Shown here piece after piece: positions 46,101 through 57,644 of a stretch of DNA of 64,000 bases. Each line of letters opens with the position of its first letter. Positions within the stretch are counted from its first letter, which is position 1. The position numbers were made by a program, and so were the translations under genes. The notes beneath the pieces were generated by a model that was not told the origin of the DNA, did no database searches, and saw only the letters and a list, made by a program, of their open reading frames with translations. The DNA comes from Rhizoctonia solani (taxonomy: Eukaryota > Basidiomycota > Agaricomycetes > Cantharellales > Ceratobasidiaceae): the NCBI RefSeq assembly GCF_016906535.1, contig NC_057378.1:1736001-1800000 (forward strand), given 5' to 3'.

Positions 46101-49043
46101 CATGAGCACGAGTGAGAGCGGTGAGACGAATGTACAGTCCTACTCACTCGCTATACCCACGGCGCAGGATGATCATGAGTGAGAGTGGTGAGACGAATGT
46201 ACAGTCCTACTCACTCGCTATATCCACGAAGCAGGATGAGCACGAGTGAGAGCGGCGAGACGAATGTACAGTCCTACTCACAAGCTGTATCCACGAAGCA
46301 GGATGAGCACGAGTGAGAGCAGCGAGACGAATGTACAGTCCTACTCACTTCCTATATCCACGACGCATGATGAGCACAAGTGAGAGCAGCGAGACGAATG
46401 TACAGTCCTACTCACGTTCTATATCCACGAAGCAGGATGAGCACGAGTGAGAGCGGTGAGACGAATGTACAGTCCTACTCACAAACTATATCCACGACGC
46501 ATGATGAGCACAAGTGAGAGCAGCGAGAGAGATGTACAGTCCTACTCACAAGCTATATCCACAACGCATGATGAGCACGAGTGAGAGCAGCGAGAGAGAT
46601 GTACAGTCCTACTCACAGCCTATATCCACGAAGCAGGATGAGCACGAGTGAGAGCAGCAAGACGAATGTACAGTCCTACTCACTCGCTATATCCACGAAG
46701 CAGGATGAGCACGAGTGAGAGCAGCAAGACGAATGTACAGTCCTACTCACAAACTATATCCACGACGCATGATGAGCACAAGTGAGAGCAGCGAGACGAA
46801 TGTACAGTCCTACTCACTTCCTATATCCACGAAGCAGGATGAGCACGAGTGAGAGCAGCGAGAGAGATGTGCAGTCCTACTCACAGGCTATATCCACGAA
46901 GCAGCATGAGCACGAGTGAGGGCGGCGAGACGAATGTACAGTCCTACTCACTTCCTATAATCACGACGCAGGATGGGCACGAGTGAGAGCAGTGAGACAA
47001 ATGTACAGTCCTACTCACTCGCTATATCCACGAAGCAGGATGAGCACGAGTGAGAGCGGTGAGACGAATGTACAGTCCTACTCACAGCCTATATCCACGA
47101 AGCAGGATGAGCACCAATGAGAGCGGTGAGACAAATGTACAGTCCTACTCACTTGCTATATCCACAAAGCAGGATGAGCACGAGTGAGAGCGGCGAGACA
47201 AATGTACAGTCCTACTCACTTGCTATATCCACAAAGCAGGATGAGCACGAGTGAGAGAGGTGAGACGAATGTACAGTCCTACTCACTTCCTATATCCACG
47301 ACGCATGATGAGCACAAGTGAGAGCGGTGAGACGAATGTACAGTCCTACTCACTTCCTATACCCACAACGCAGGGTGAGCACAAGTGAGAGCAGCGAGAC
47401 GAATGTACAGTCCTACTCACTTCCTATATCCACGAAGCAGGATGAGCAAGAGTGAGAGCGGTGAGACGAATGTACAGTCCTACTCACGTTCTATATCCAC
47501 GAAGCAGGATGAGCACGAGTGAGAGCGGTGAGACAAATGTACAGTCCTACTCACAAGCTATATCCACGACGCATGATGAGCACAAGTGAGAGCAACGAGA
47601 GAGATGTACAGTCCTACTCACTGACTATACCCACGAAGCAGGATGAGCACGAGTGAGAACAGCAAGACAAATGTACAGTCCTACTCACAGCCTATATCCA
47701 CAAAGCAGGATGAGCACGAATGAGAGCGGTGAGACAAATGTACAGTCCTACTCACAAGCTATATCCACGAAGCAGGATGAGCACGAGTGAGAGAGGTGAG
47801 ACGAATGTACAGTCCTACTCACTTCCTATATCCACGACGCAGGATGAGCACAAGTGAGAGCGGTGAGACAAATGTACAGTCCTACTCACTTCCTATATCC
47901 ACGAAGCAGGATGAGCACGAGTGAGAGCGGTGAGACAAATGTACAGTCCTACTCACAAGCTGTATCCACGAAGCAGGATGAGCACGAGTGAGAGCGGCGA
48001 GACGAGTGTACAGTCCTACTCACAAGCTATATCCACGACGCATGATGAGCACGAGTGAGAGCAGCGAGAGAGATGTACAGTCCTACTCACAGCCTATATC
48101 CACGAAGCAGGATGAGCACGAGTGAGAGCAGCAAGACGAATGTACAGTCCTACTCACTCGCTATATCCACGAAGCAGGATGAGCACGAGTGAGAGCAGCA
48201 AGACGAATGTACAGTCCTACTCACAAACTATATCCACGACGCATGATGAGCACAAGTGAGAGCAGCGAGACGAATGTACAGTCCTACTCACTTCCTATAT
48301 CCACGAAGCAGGATGAGCACGAGTGAGAGCGGTGAGACGAATGTACAGTCCTACTCACAGCCTATATCCACGACGCAGGATGAGCACGAGTGAGAGCGGT
48401 GAGACGAATGTACAGTCCTACTCACTCGCTATATCCACGAAGCAGGATGAGCACGAGTGAGAGCGGCGAGACGAATGTACAGTCCTACTCACAGCCTATA
48501 TCCACGAAGCAGCATGAGCACAAGTGAGAGCAGCGAGACAAATGTACAGTCCTACTCACTGACTATACCCACGACGCAGGATGAGCACGAGTGAGAGCGG
48601 CGAGACGAATGTACAGTCCTACTCACTTCCTATATCCACGAAGCAGGATGAGCACGAGTGAGAGCAGCGAGAGAGATGTACAGTCCTACTCACAGCCTAT
48701 ATCCACGAAGCAGCATGAGCACAAGTGAGAGCAGCGAGACAAATGTACAGTCCTACTCACTGACTATACCCACGACGCAGGATGAGCACGAGTGAGAGCG
48801 GTGAGACGAATGTACAGTCCTTCTCACAAACTATATCCACGACGCATGATGAGCACAAGTGAGAGCAGCGAGAGAGATGTACAGTCCTACTCACAAGCTA
48901 TATCCACAACGCATGATGAGCACGAGTGAGAGCGGTGAGACAAATGTACAGTCCTACTCACTCGCTATATCCACGGGCTCACAATTCAACTTATTAGTTC
49001 TTGCCTAGCAAACCTTTCAACTTACCGGGTTTGAATTATTCAT
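43104..49043 (-). CDS. TKL-like protein kinase with an N-terminal segment read from single-codon micro-exons (75-exon model)
   Basis: Exon 1 is 49026..49043 (MNNSNP), ending at a GTAAGT donor. Then 64 triplets at 44741+67k..44743+67k (k=63 to 0), each preceded by AG and followed by GTGAG; then 44674..44676 (CTG), 44447..44518, 44184..44397, 43964..44145, 43856..43903, 43761..43781, 43582..43707, 43458..43523, 43399..43407 and 43104..43346. The sum is 1194 nt: 397 residues plus stop, in frame throughout. Kinase motifs: glycine loop AAGGLGDIFVG, VAIKVF (Lys), VHGDLKGANVLID (HGD in place of HRD), TDFGCA, APEILRG and a C-lobe ending GRPTAQDVHTLASQVF. This is a large Agaricomycete kinase family. 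The 72-nt exon could start later, at an alternative AG in the same frame. The kinase exons are firm (0.85); the micro-exon reading is a model from splice signals and phase only. Confidence 0.65.
44741..48964 (-). repeat. 67-bp tandem array: 64 intron-like units separated by variable codons
   Basis: 63 full periods of exactly 67 bp with no insertion or deletion. On the minus strand each unit starts GTGAGTAGGACTGTAC and ends CGTGGATATAG or a close variant, 64 nt, with CTCAC/CTCAT motifs that fit a fungal branch point. The remaining 3 nt vary at all positions. Minus-strand counts are GAA 17, GCT 11, CGA 10, CTT 7, CAA 4, TCA 4, TTT 4, AAC 4, CCT 2, TGG 1. No triplet is a stop. All 64 preceding dinucleotides are AG. 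The following hexamer is GTGAGT in 63 cases and GTGAGA once (triplet at 48828). Other differences among units are scattered single substitutions. Confidence 0.9.
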
Positions 49044-49352
49044 GGCTGCTCGACTGGTGTATAAAATCTAATCGTCAGACACGATTTCTCCCAGCTCAGC
49101 GCAGTCGATACTTCCACACCGGTGGTTAGTATTCACACAAACCTCTACTATGGACCTGTAATCTACTTGGGGGGATTGTTGTGGTCGAGCGCCAGCGGAG
49201 GCTAAGGGCAACCCATTATAACATTCTGTCCGCATGTATGTTACGTGAGCACATCAGCTCATCATAAGCCCGTCACGTGAGATTCGGCACCCCAGGGCCG
49301 GCCTTGGCGTGTCGATCTCCAGTCGCCTTTTCTTCTCGATCTCGCCAACGCC
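49044..49352. other. divergent intergenic region between the kinase and the SNF2 pseudogene
   Basis: Short bidirectional promoter region. No distinct motif assigned beyond an AT-rich TTTATACA on the kinase strand about 25 bp before its ATG. Confidence 0.35.
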
Positions 49353-51187
49353 ATGTCGTCCACTTCTGTACGTGCTTGCTTTTCCTATTGCTTGTTGATA
49401 TTGATCCGACGGATTTAACACAGCACTCACCGTCGCCTGAAACCATGACTCGGGCAAGCACAGCAGCTGACACTCCAGCCGCCGCAACACCTGGTTCAAC
49501 CACAGCCGACCTACCAAACCTTGCAGAGATGGCAATCACGACACTAGTGGAGGATGTAGATGCGACACGTCGAATGGCTCGTCTCAACTTCCTACTCGAA
49601 CGGTCCTCGCTCTATGCAAAGATCCTGGAAGCACGGATTAATCAGCAGAAGGAAGAACAAGCAAAATAGCCTCCAGTCGAAAAGGATACAGCAAAGCCGT
49701 CAAAAGCCACCGGAAAAGGAAAGAAAAGGGCAAGAGCGAGCGATAGCTATGATATTGCTGGGCACATCGATTCATCGACACTGGAAAAGGCCAACAAGCG
49801 AGCAAGGGGAGAGAAGGTCAAAGAGGAAGAACAGACGACTTCGCTACCAAGTATGGAACAGCCAGAGCTAATCACAGGAGCAAGACTGAAGGACTATCAA
49901 CCGGAGGAAGTGAGGTGGATAGCAAGTCCATGGGAGAACGGGCTGAACGGGATCCTTGCGGGCGAGACGGGGCTTGGGTGAGCTGGCTTGCATTGTTTAT
50001 CGATCTCGACTATCGCTGACTTTTGCCCAATAAAAGAAAGGTTTGTGGATCATAACACAATGCACACGTCTCTGATCCATGTTTTAGACTCTGCAAACAA
50101 TCTCATTCCTTGCGCACATGAAATCCAAAGGGGTGTGGGGCCCGTTCCTCATTGTCTGCCCTCTGAGTGTGCTGCACAACTGGATATCGGAGTTTGAGAA
50201 GTTCGCACCATCAGTGAGTACTAGTATAGCGTTGGCCATTGCTGGCTCACAAGGTATGACAGATACCAGTGTGTATGTATCACGGCTCTCCTCAGCATAG
50301 AGTCGAGCTGCGACAAACTGTACTACGACAGCCGACATCCAACGCATCACCACCTAAACCCAAGCGAGGACGATCCAGGAAAAAGGCCGACAACGAACTG
50401 CCTGAACAAACAACATAAACGTTCCCAGCTATCGTTACAACTCATGACATGGTAAGTGATGCTATTTCCCTAAGTCTTCTTCACTTACCTCTCCCTCTAG
50501 GTGATCCGAGACCGGATGCATCTGGCCAAGTTTGGATGGAAGTATATTGTAGTCGACGAGGGCCATTGACTGAAAAACGTTCGCACCACATCCAGCCCAC
50601 CATGAATTTGATATCTACGTCCTGTCAGATGAACTGCACACTGATCCAAGAGCTGAAGCAGTATCCGAGTGCAAATCGACTGATTCTGACTGGCACACCT
50701 CTCCACGTGCGTAATTAAATACCATACCATATCCACATAGCTCACTTCTGGGCAGAACAATCTTGCGGAACTATGGTCTCTACTGAACTTCATTCTCCCG
50801 GACATCTTCAACGACTTGCACTCGTCCCAGCAATGGTTTAACTTTAGCGAGAATACTGACCTGGGCGACCAAACAGCTGGGATTGTATCACAGCTACACG
50901 CCATTCTGAAGCCGTTCCTGCTGCGTCGACTGAAGACAGATGTAGTGACCGACCTACCGCCGAAGAAAGAGTACTTACTGTACGCGCCGCCGACCAGTGA
51001 GCAGAAGGATCTATACCAGGCAACACTCAAGAAGGATGTTCGGGGTTATCTGATGAAGCAGGCGCTGGCTGCATTGGAGAAGGATGAGGAAAAGGAAGAA
51101 ATAGAGGAAGCTGTGGATGAAAAGGACGACAAGAGGAAGCTGATGAAGCGGACTAAGCCGCTTACTTCATCAGGGAAAAGATCCTGA
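49353..51187 (+). pseudogene. SNF2-family chromatin-remodelling ATPase (LSH/DDM1-like), N-terminal half, decayed
   Basis: Exon 1 49353..49367 and exon 2 from 49434 give an N-terminal coiled coil, a basic linker, then the helicase core: YQPEEVRWI, a Walker A region (GETGLG, with GKTLQTISFLAHM after splicing), FLIVCPLSVLHNW, VVDEGH (box II), LILTGTPLH, WSLLNFILPDIF, LKPFLLRRLKTDV. This order fits the LSH/DDM1/ISWI group. In-frame stops: TAG 49667..49669, TAA 50416..50418, and TGA 50567..50569 where family members have Arg after DEGH. The C-terminal helicase lobe is missing after about 51187. Between GLG and KTLQT the best fit needs a 4-nt exon (AAAG at about 50038). Not expected to be functional. 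Confidence 0.75.
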
Positions 51188-51706
51188 ACTAATTTGATCG
51201 TATCAGCACGTTTCGCCGTTTCGTGTAAGGTCCACACCTGCGCCCCTGTTCTAGAAGTCGAGCCACGACACGCGCTCAGATTAAAAAAGCCGCCTCGAAA
51301 ACGCTTCGTTTAGTAGACAGGCAACGAAATGGGCTAGGAATAGTATGATTAGAAGTTGGAGCGGCATGCCAAGTTGCCGCTGCCAACCAAAGATTAGTAT
51401 GAATCAATAACCGTTTAGTATGGGCCAGTGAAGATTAGTAGTCATTCAGCATTGAACTACTGCGCGAATTTCGCACGATTAGCGTTGATTTGTGATTTTG
51501 TGCTCAATTTGTTTGCTCTTTGTTGCCGGTTGATTTCCCCCCTCTTTTCTACAAATAATACTTGTTTGTGTACAATATCATTGTATTTGTAATGCATCAA
51601 TAGTGTGTATAGACAATAGCTTGGGGGGGAGGGGGGCCGGGAGATTTAAAGCACATACAAGAAAAAAAGAAAAGAAAACGCGGTTGTCTGCATGGAAATT
51701 GGGGTT
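51188..51706. other. intergenic / breakpoint of the SNF2 fragment
   Basis: No gene seen. The loss of the SNF2 C-terminal half must fall at the left edge. A G-run (GGGGGGGAGGGGGG) lies at about 51624. Confidence 0.4.
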
Positions 51707-54700
51707 CTAGTCTTCCGCTTCCTCCTCCTCTGCTTCCTCCTCCTCCGCTTCCTCCTCCTCCTCCTCCTCCTCCTCCTCATTATCTTCCTCCTCCTCATTA
51801 TCTTCCTCCTCACTATCTTCCTCATTATCTTCCTCCTCATTATCTTCCTCCTCTTTGTCATCTTCCTTGTTATCCTTGTTGCGGCTGCGGGTGCTGTTAT
51901 CTGTCCTCATATAAACGTTGCCTGGGTGTTGGGACGTAGAAACAAGCCCTCCCACACCCTCTCCATTGGTTTTGTCGCCACTGACTTCTGACTTGTTGCC
52001 ACTGAGGGTGAGCTCTTTTCCCGCTGGTGCGCCTAGCGTGCTCATGGTTTCACTTCCTCCATTGCTCCCGTTTTTGTCACCGCTATCCAAGCCTGGTGGA
52101 TCCACAACCATTGCGTTTCCGGCTGCGTTGGATTCAAGTGCGCTGGCTTGCCTTGCTTGGACTTTGGAATCAGAGCTTCCAGCAGCCACCTGAGCAAGTA
52201 AGCTGCTGAAATCCTTGGTGCCTGCGTCACAACCGGCGTGAGAAGCATTGTATATATGTTCCACAACTTTGGAATTGGGGGCGGTGGAAACCAAAGCCAA
52301 ACAAGGAGGCCCAAGCTGCATTTTAACCTGGCAAACCACCTCTTGAGTTAGAGTGGATGCTGGGTTTTTTGGGCGGCGTTCTATACCACATTTACTATCA
52401 GTGTATATACTATTGTAGAAATATAATCAACGTACTTGGGGGAATGGTGTTAGTGCTTGAAGCAGAAATAGGCGCGGCTATGGCACAGTATCTTGCAGCA
52501 ATCAGGGCTTGTGGAATTAGTGGACAAATGTGCCGTACAGCTTGCAATTGAATGAGGTTCAGATACGGTTTTCTGGCCAAAATCAGTTAGGATGATAATT
52601 GGTGCTAATGAGACGCTCACCGTAAGTTGTTGGCTGTTTGCTGAAGATGCTCAATCAGTTGGTTCTGAGCCTTGTTGGTCTTGTAAATCACAGCCAGTGT
52701 TGCTAAGTGCAAGAAATAAACAGGCATAAAATCAACTGCATTGAACCTATTATTGATTTGTGTCCCTGACTTGTAGCTCTTTAGTACTTTCTCAACCTAC
52801 TTTGGACTGAGCAGACATTTTAACCAGGTAATTTAGGGGAATGCTTACTGCAGTGGCTGCAAGCGCCATGCACGGGAGGGAGAGAGTGCCAAACAGATCA
52901 CTGTGTACAACCCCAGCTCCTTTGGCAGATTGAAAGAGGCTGTTTTTCAAGATTTCCTTGAAAACGCTATGCTCATACATTCCACCTGAGCTGTCTGATG
53001 ACTAGGTTTTGCTGTAATTCAGTACCAACAAAAAAAAACAACTCTACAGGAAACATCCTACCGGAAGAGTAAAATTGGCATCTCTAAGCAGATGCTTAAC
53101 CTTGCCACTATTGCCTTTGATCTTGGCTTCACCAGATGCAATTTTGAGCTTGTAGGCTAGCGCCACATCAGTCCAAGCCCTTGCTCCAACAAAGCCAGCT
53201 TGCATTGTTGGGATGCAATCATATAGCTTGAATGGAACATTATCATGAATCCTTTTTTTTATCAAATAGGATAATCAATATTAGACTCACCAGCTTGAGG
53301 TATTCTGAATTTTTGGTCAGCTTAAGATGACGGCTGTGTTTCTTTGATGCCCAGTGATTGGCGTTGCAAGCAAGTAACCACGCGGTTTGTGAGTCAGGAA
53401 ACCCACACACAGCCACAAGGAGTGCCCCAAATTGGCTAATAGTGGACAACACAACCGCATTATCAGCTGGCTTGAGATCCTTGAGCTTAAGCTGTTGTTT
53501 AGCCTTAATCTTAGCACGTTTGGCGGCAGGGAATGCGCTAAGATCAATAGCCAGGAGTGGTACCTTGCGCTCCAGAGTGTAGAGCAGTTCTGGAAGTGGT
53601 TCAGGCATTATGAGGATAGGTGCAAGGTGTCTAGGGATACCATTGAGAAGCTCTGCGGGGTTGGCACCAAGGTCACTGCTGTACTTGGCAAGATTGCCGT
53701 CTGCAAGTTGCTTGGAGAAAGGTGAAGCGTCACAAGAGGGGGGGAGGGGGTTGGGGACAGCCAGGAGAGACTGGGCTGTGGCCTTGGCTTTCTTCTTAGG
53801 CAGAGAGCAAGACAGGGCTTTGACAGCAGTAGGTGTTGCGTGGCCCTGTGATATGGACTTGCTTGGGGTGATGCTATTAAGGGACAAAGCGGTCAACACA
53901 ATGCTTGTGGTAGCGGTAGTGTCAGGCAGCTGGTATGCACAAATCAGTTGATTCAGTGCGGCGCGTTTGCTCAGCGGGGCCTGGTTGCCATGGTTGGCCG
54001 CATAATCCTGTTGTTGGGTAACCATGATTGGTACAACAGTATTTATTAATATAATTGCAACATACCATAACTCCGTATGAAGTGGTTGTACCGGAAGCAG
54101 AGCCGGCAGGACAAGATTGGGGGATATTTTCAGGTTTGTTGCTTGTGGCTTTCATGCACTCAAGAAATGCACAGGTTGCTTTGGGTGATTTGTTGATTGT
54201 TTTAGCTGCTGCCTTTTTGCCCTGGTTCTTCTTTTTTTCTGCCTTCTTATCATTATCTGTTCAAGTGCGTGAGTCCAAATCCGTTTGAACAAGGGTTATA
54301 AGCAAGAAAAAAGTACTAATTGCCTCCCAAAGTGCGGCTGAGAATACATCTTAGTTTGCAAATAGGTCCTCACAATGTAAGCTCACCTTGTTGGGCTACC
54401 AAAGAAGGAGCTTTCTTCCGCTTGCCCAAGGGGTCTTCTATGGATGCCACAACGCTTGCAGCACCGTTTGCAGCTTTATCCTTTTGCAATGGCATCTTCT
54501 TTGGCACTGTAGTAGATTTGGAAGCTTTTGCGCCTGCAATATCTGTAGATCCCTCAAGGTCAACATTGGTTGGAGTCAAGTTGGTCAGCAAAGTCTGGAG
54601 AATTGTGGTTGGAGAGGTTTTTGACTTGGTGGCACCTTCAGCCGCGGCTTTTTTTTGACCTTTTTTCGATGCTTGAGGGGCTTGCAAGATGCCAATATTG

Positions 54701-54744
54701 CCAGGATCTTCAAGCTGGTGTTTCTGGTTTTGAGTGTGAGTCAT
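51707..54744 (-). CDS. DUF6532-like protein with an acidic tail, probably transposon-borne
   Basis: Multi-exon model. Exon 1 starts at 54744 and ends at a GTGAGC donor near 54385; exon 2 is about 54079-54263 (basic, Lys-rich, ending YGVM); exon 3 about 53291-54009; further exons near 53065-53250, 52855-53010, 52620-52800 and 51707-52390. The stretches YDCIPTMQAGFVGARAWTDV, MYEHSVFKEILKNSLFQSAK, LFGTLSLPCMALAATAV and a closing LIEHLQQTANNLR follow the order I associate with DUF6532, a domain common in Agaricomycete repeats. The C-terminus is a Glu/Asp tract (about 51716-51870, GAG/GAA-rich repeats). The exon 3 to 4 join does not keep phase in my model, so a frame break is possible. It diverges from the Plavaka gene 180 bp away. 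Confidence 0.5.
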
Positions 54745-54925
54745 TGTAGGTGTTCAGCGTTGGGAGCGTATTTGATCACGTGAGCAAGGTTCTACCACAA
54801 TGCCACAAACATTACAGCCATACGCTGGCAGTATTGTATGGTCAACACGTGATATAGGTCAACTGTAGGGTACAAGTGCAATATGAGGTAAAAGAATGAG
54901 GTAAATGCGTGCTCAATAAGTCACC

Positions 54926-57185
54926 ATGGACGACCACAATGCCCAATGCCCAGGATGCACAAGGACCTTTTTCAATGCTCACTACTGCAGGAGCCACCAA
55001 ACCCAAAAGAAATGCTATCCTGAACCGGTCAATGTTTCAGTTGCACATACCAAACCGTTATATGCCAACTCACTGCAGTAATTTTTTTATACCCACCATG
55101 TATACGTATGATTAAATATATGTCTTAGCCAACATGACGCACCAGACCATGATGATTGCAAGCCGTCACCATTGGTGCCAGGTTCACAGCCACATGGGGA
55201 AGATAACACAAGTAAGTTTTAACGCAATAGTAGTGTTTGATAGAATGCTCACAGGACGCACAGATGCTGTACCACGCGTTGCCACAACACGCAAAGAACT
55301 CCAGCAACAAATCCAAGAAATGTTAGTTGATTGGAATGTAATAAACTTATAGGAAATAATGTTACTTAGCATACTGGGAATTCTGGACAAGAATTGGCAC
55401 CATCAAAACTTGTCCTTGCCTGTGCTGCCTGCCACCAGTCCCACCAAAGCTGAAATATCAAATCCTGATGTGACAAGGCTTGAGCTACCTCCGGACATGG
55501 ATAAAAGAATTGCAGAGTTGTATGTTTGAACTAATAGAGTTAAATTTACTAATTAACTCACTAAATTGGCAGCTTGGATGACATGCTGGCCAAATTCAAA
55601 GCGCCACCAACCAGTACCAAAGACCAGGACAATGGCAATACTGATAGTGATAGCAATAGCAAATCTGACTTGGAAACCGCAAGTGTCAATACCAATGGAC
55701 AACACAATATAGACCTTGATGAAATAGAAGTTGAATTGTTATTAGACATAGAATCCAAGGACGGCTATGAAGCTTACCCGGAGTTTGGTGAAGACCATTT
55801 GGCTCTAGATGACAATATAGCTATGAGCCCAACACCAGATACAGACATGATGGATATTGGTCAAACCAACAAGGACCTGCAAATGGATGAGTTGGATATG
55901 CCCAGGGCTTGTTTAAGGCAATGCCTCAACTGTCTGGAGCACTTACATCAGCAGAAGGTACACACAGCAATGTTGCCGGCTTGGCCATTTGCGGATTATC
56001 TTGAGTTCCAGTTTGTGCAATGGCTGGTTGAGAATGATGTCAGTCAAGGAGCCCAAGACAAGTTAATCAAGCTACCAATTGTTAGTTGTATACAAAAACA
56101 CAGAGTATCAAGAACTCACCCATTTTCCAAAATTTCCCAACTTTCAGATAACCCAGCAGGCTGGTCTCTCCTTTTCAAGTAATCATACCCTGAACAAGCT
56201 TCTTGATAAGCTCCTGACAGCTGGTCCAAAGTGGTGGCGGATTACGCAAAAAATCACTGGCAATATTACCGGTGCAAACAGAAAAAAACTCACTGAATTA
56301 GTGGAGATATGGATGCACAACATACTCCAAGTTGTAGAAGAGTTGCTGGGAAATATTGCGTATGGGAAGCAGTTAGTTTTTGTCCCACAAAAGGTCTACC
56401 TGGATGACAGCAAGAGAAAGATAGATGAAATGTGGACGGCTGATTGGTGGAATGAAACACAAGTAAGTACAGAGCACCAAATACACGCAAAGCCCACTCA
56501 CAAGTGTTGTTCACATAGAAAAAGCTGCCACCAGGGGCAACGGTCATTCTGATAATAATATCTTCAGATGCAACCCAACTCACCAATTTTTTGGGTGGAA
56601 AATCTGCCTGGCCAGTGTACATAACTATTGGAAACATACCTAAAAGTATCTGTGCAAAGGTCAGTAGCTATGCAACCATGTTGCTGGCGTACCTCCCTTC
56701 TCCAAAATTCAACTGTTTCACAAAGAAGGAGAGGGGGAATCAGGTAAGTAGAATAACGCTTGCAGGAGAGTCAAACAAACTGATTTGTGCCTGTATCAAG
56801 AAATGCAAACTCTTTCACCAGAGTATGCAAATGATTCTTGAGCCTTTGGTGAAGGCCAGGAACAAGGGTGTTGAAATGGAGTGCGGCAACAGGTTTGTTT
56901 GCTCATGTTTTCCAATACTGGCTGCGTATATTGCCAACAACCCTGAACAGACAATGATTGCCGGCTGTCAAAGGAACCAATGTTATTGTTGCACAGTTGG
57001 AAGAGATAAACGTGGAGATTTTCAACTTGGTATCCCTAAGCCACCCCCTTGCAATCCTTGTGCAACAGCAGATGCTCTTGAAGCTCAAGCACTAAACCAC
57101 ACAACCTCTCTTTTTGTAACCAAAGGATTGAAACCCTATGGGAAGCCATTCTGGGCTGATTTACTGCACACAAACATTTTTACCT
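54926..57185 (+). pseudogene. Plavaka-type DNA transposase, truncated by an LTR insertion
   Basis: Exon 1 begins at 54926 with a Cys/His finger (CPGCTRTFFNAHYC, then H and C), typical of Plavaka N-termini. Later exons (from about 55570) carry an acidic linker, WPFADYLEFQFVQWLVENDVS, GPKWWRITQKI, and the conserved core WPVYITIGNIPKSICAK, MLLAYLPSPKF and ILAAYIANNPEQTMIAGC with NQCYCCTVGRD. This is the CACTA-related Plavaka group, which moves by cut and paste. The frame ends at LLHTNIFT, where the Gypsy LTR starts at 57186; the remaining catalytic region is not in the window. Several introns (for example about 56468-56520) are inferred. Confidence 0.7.
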
Positions 57186-57633
57186 TGTCACAACTCAGCT
57201 CAGACCTATGGTTCAAGGGGGCTTAAAGTCCGTGGCACTATCACCAATGGACTATGAGAAGGGTAGAGGGGCAACTAGGGCCCAGGGGTTATGATATAAA
57301 GGTAGAGGGCAACAAAGGCCTGGATATGGATTCTTAAGTAAGTGCACTGATGGCCAACTAGGGGCCTGGGCAAAGGGTAGGTAAGAGTGAGGGTAGATTG
57401 ACAAAGAGGTCAAGTCTTGCTGTTTAGCAGCAACTTGACCTGGCTTATATACATGAGGAAAGCCACATCAAAAACAACAGTACTAAATAGTGAGTCATTT
57501 ACAATTTCACATCATATATCAAATATGTCACGTGATCTTGATGAGTCATAAACATATACCAAAAAAGGAAACTATCTCGGAAAAAAGGTAGAAAATAGTA
57601 TAAAATCATGTCATGCCAATGAAGGTCATGACA
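57186..57633 (-). repeat. 3' LTR of the first Gypsy element
   Basis: 448 bp, plus-strand ends TGTCACAACT and GGTCATGACA, so the termini TGTCA/TGACA are inverted. It lies next to a polypurine tract (minus strand GAAGAGGGGGTAATG, about 57630-57645), as expected for a 3' LTR. The left edge coincides with the loss of Plavaka homology. Confidence 0.7.
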
Positions 57634-57644
57634 TTACCCCCTCT

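Noticed and set aside
44741..48964. CRISPR-like array (regular repeats with variable gaps)
   Set aside because: The variable part is only 3 nt, too short for spacers, the host is a fungus, and there are no cas genes. The borders are splice dinucleotides.
51692..51991. Plus-strand leucine-rich open frame, looking like a membrane protein
   Set aside because: It is the antisense of the Glu/Asp repeat tract of the minus-strand gene (CTC/TTC runs read as Leu/Phe).
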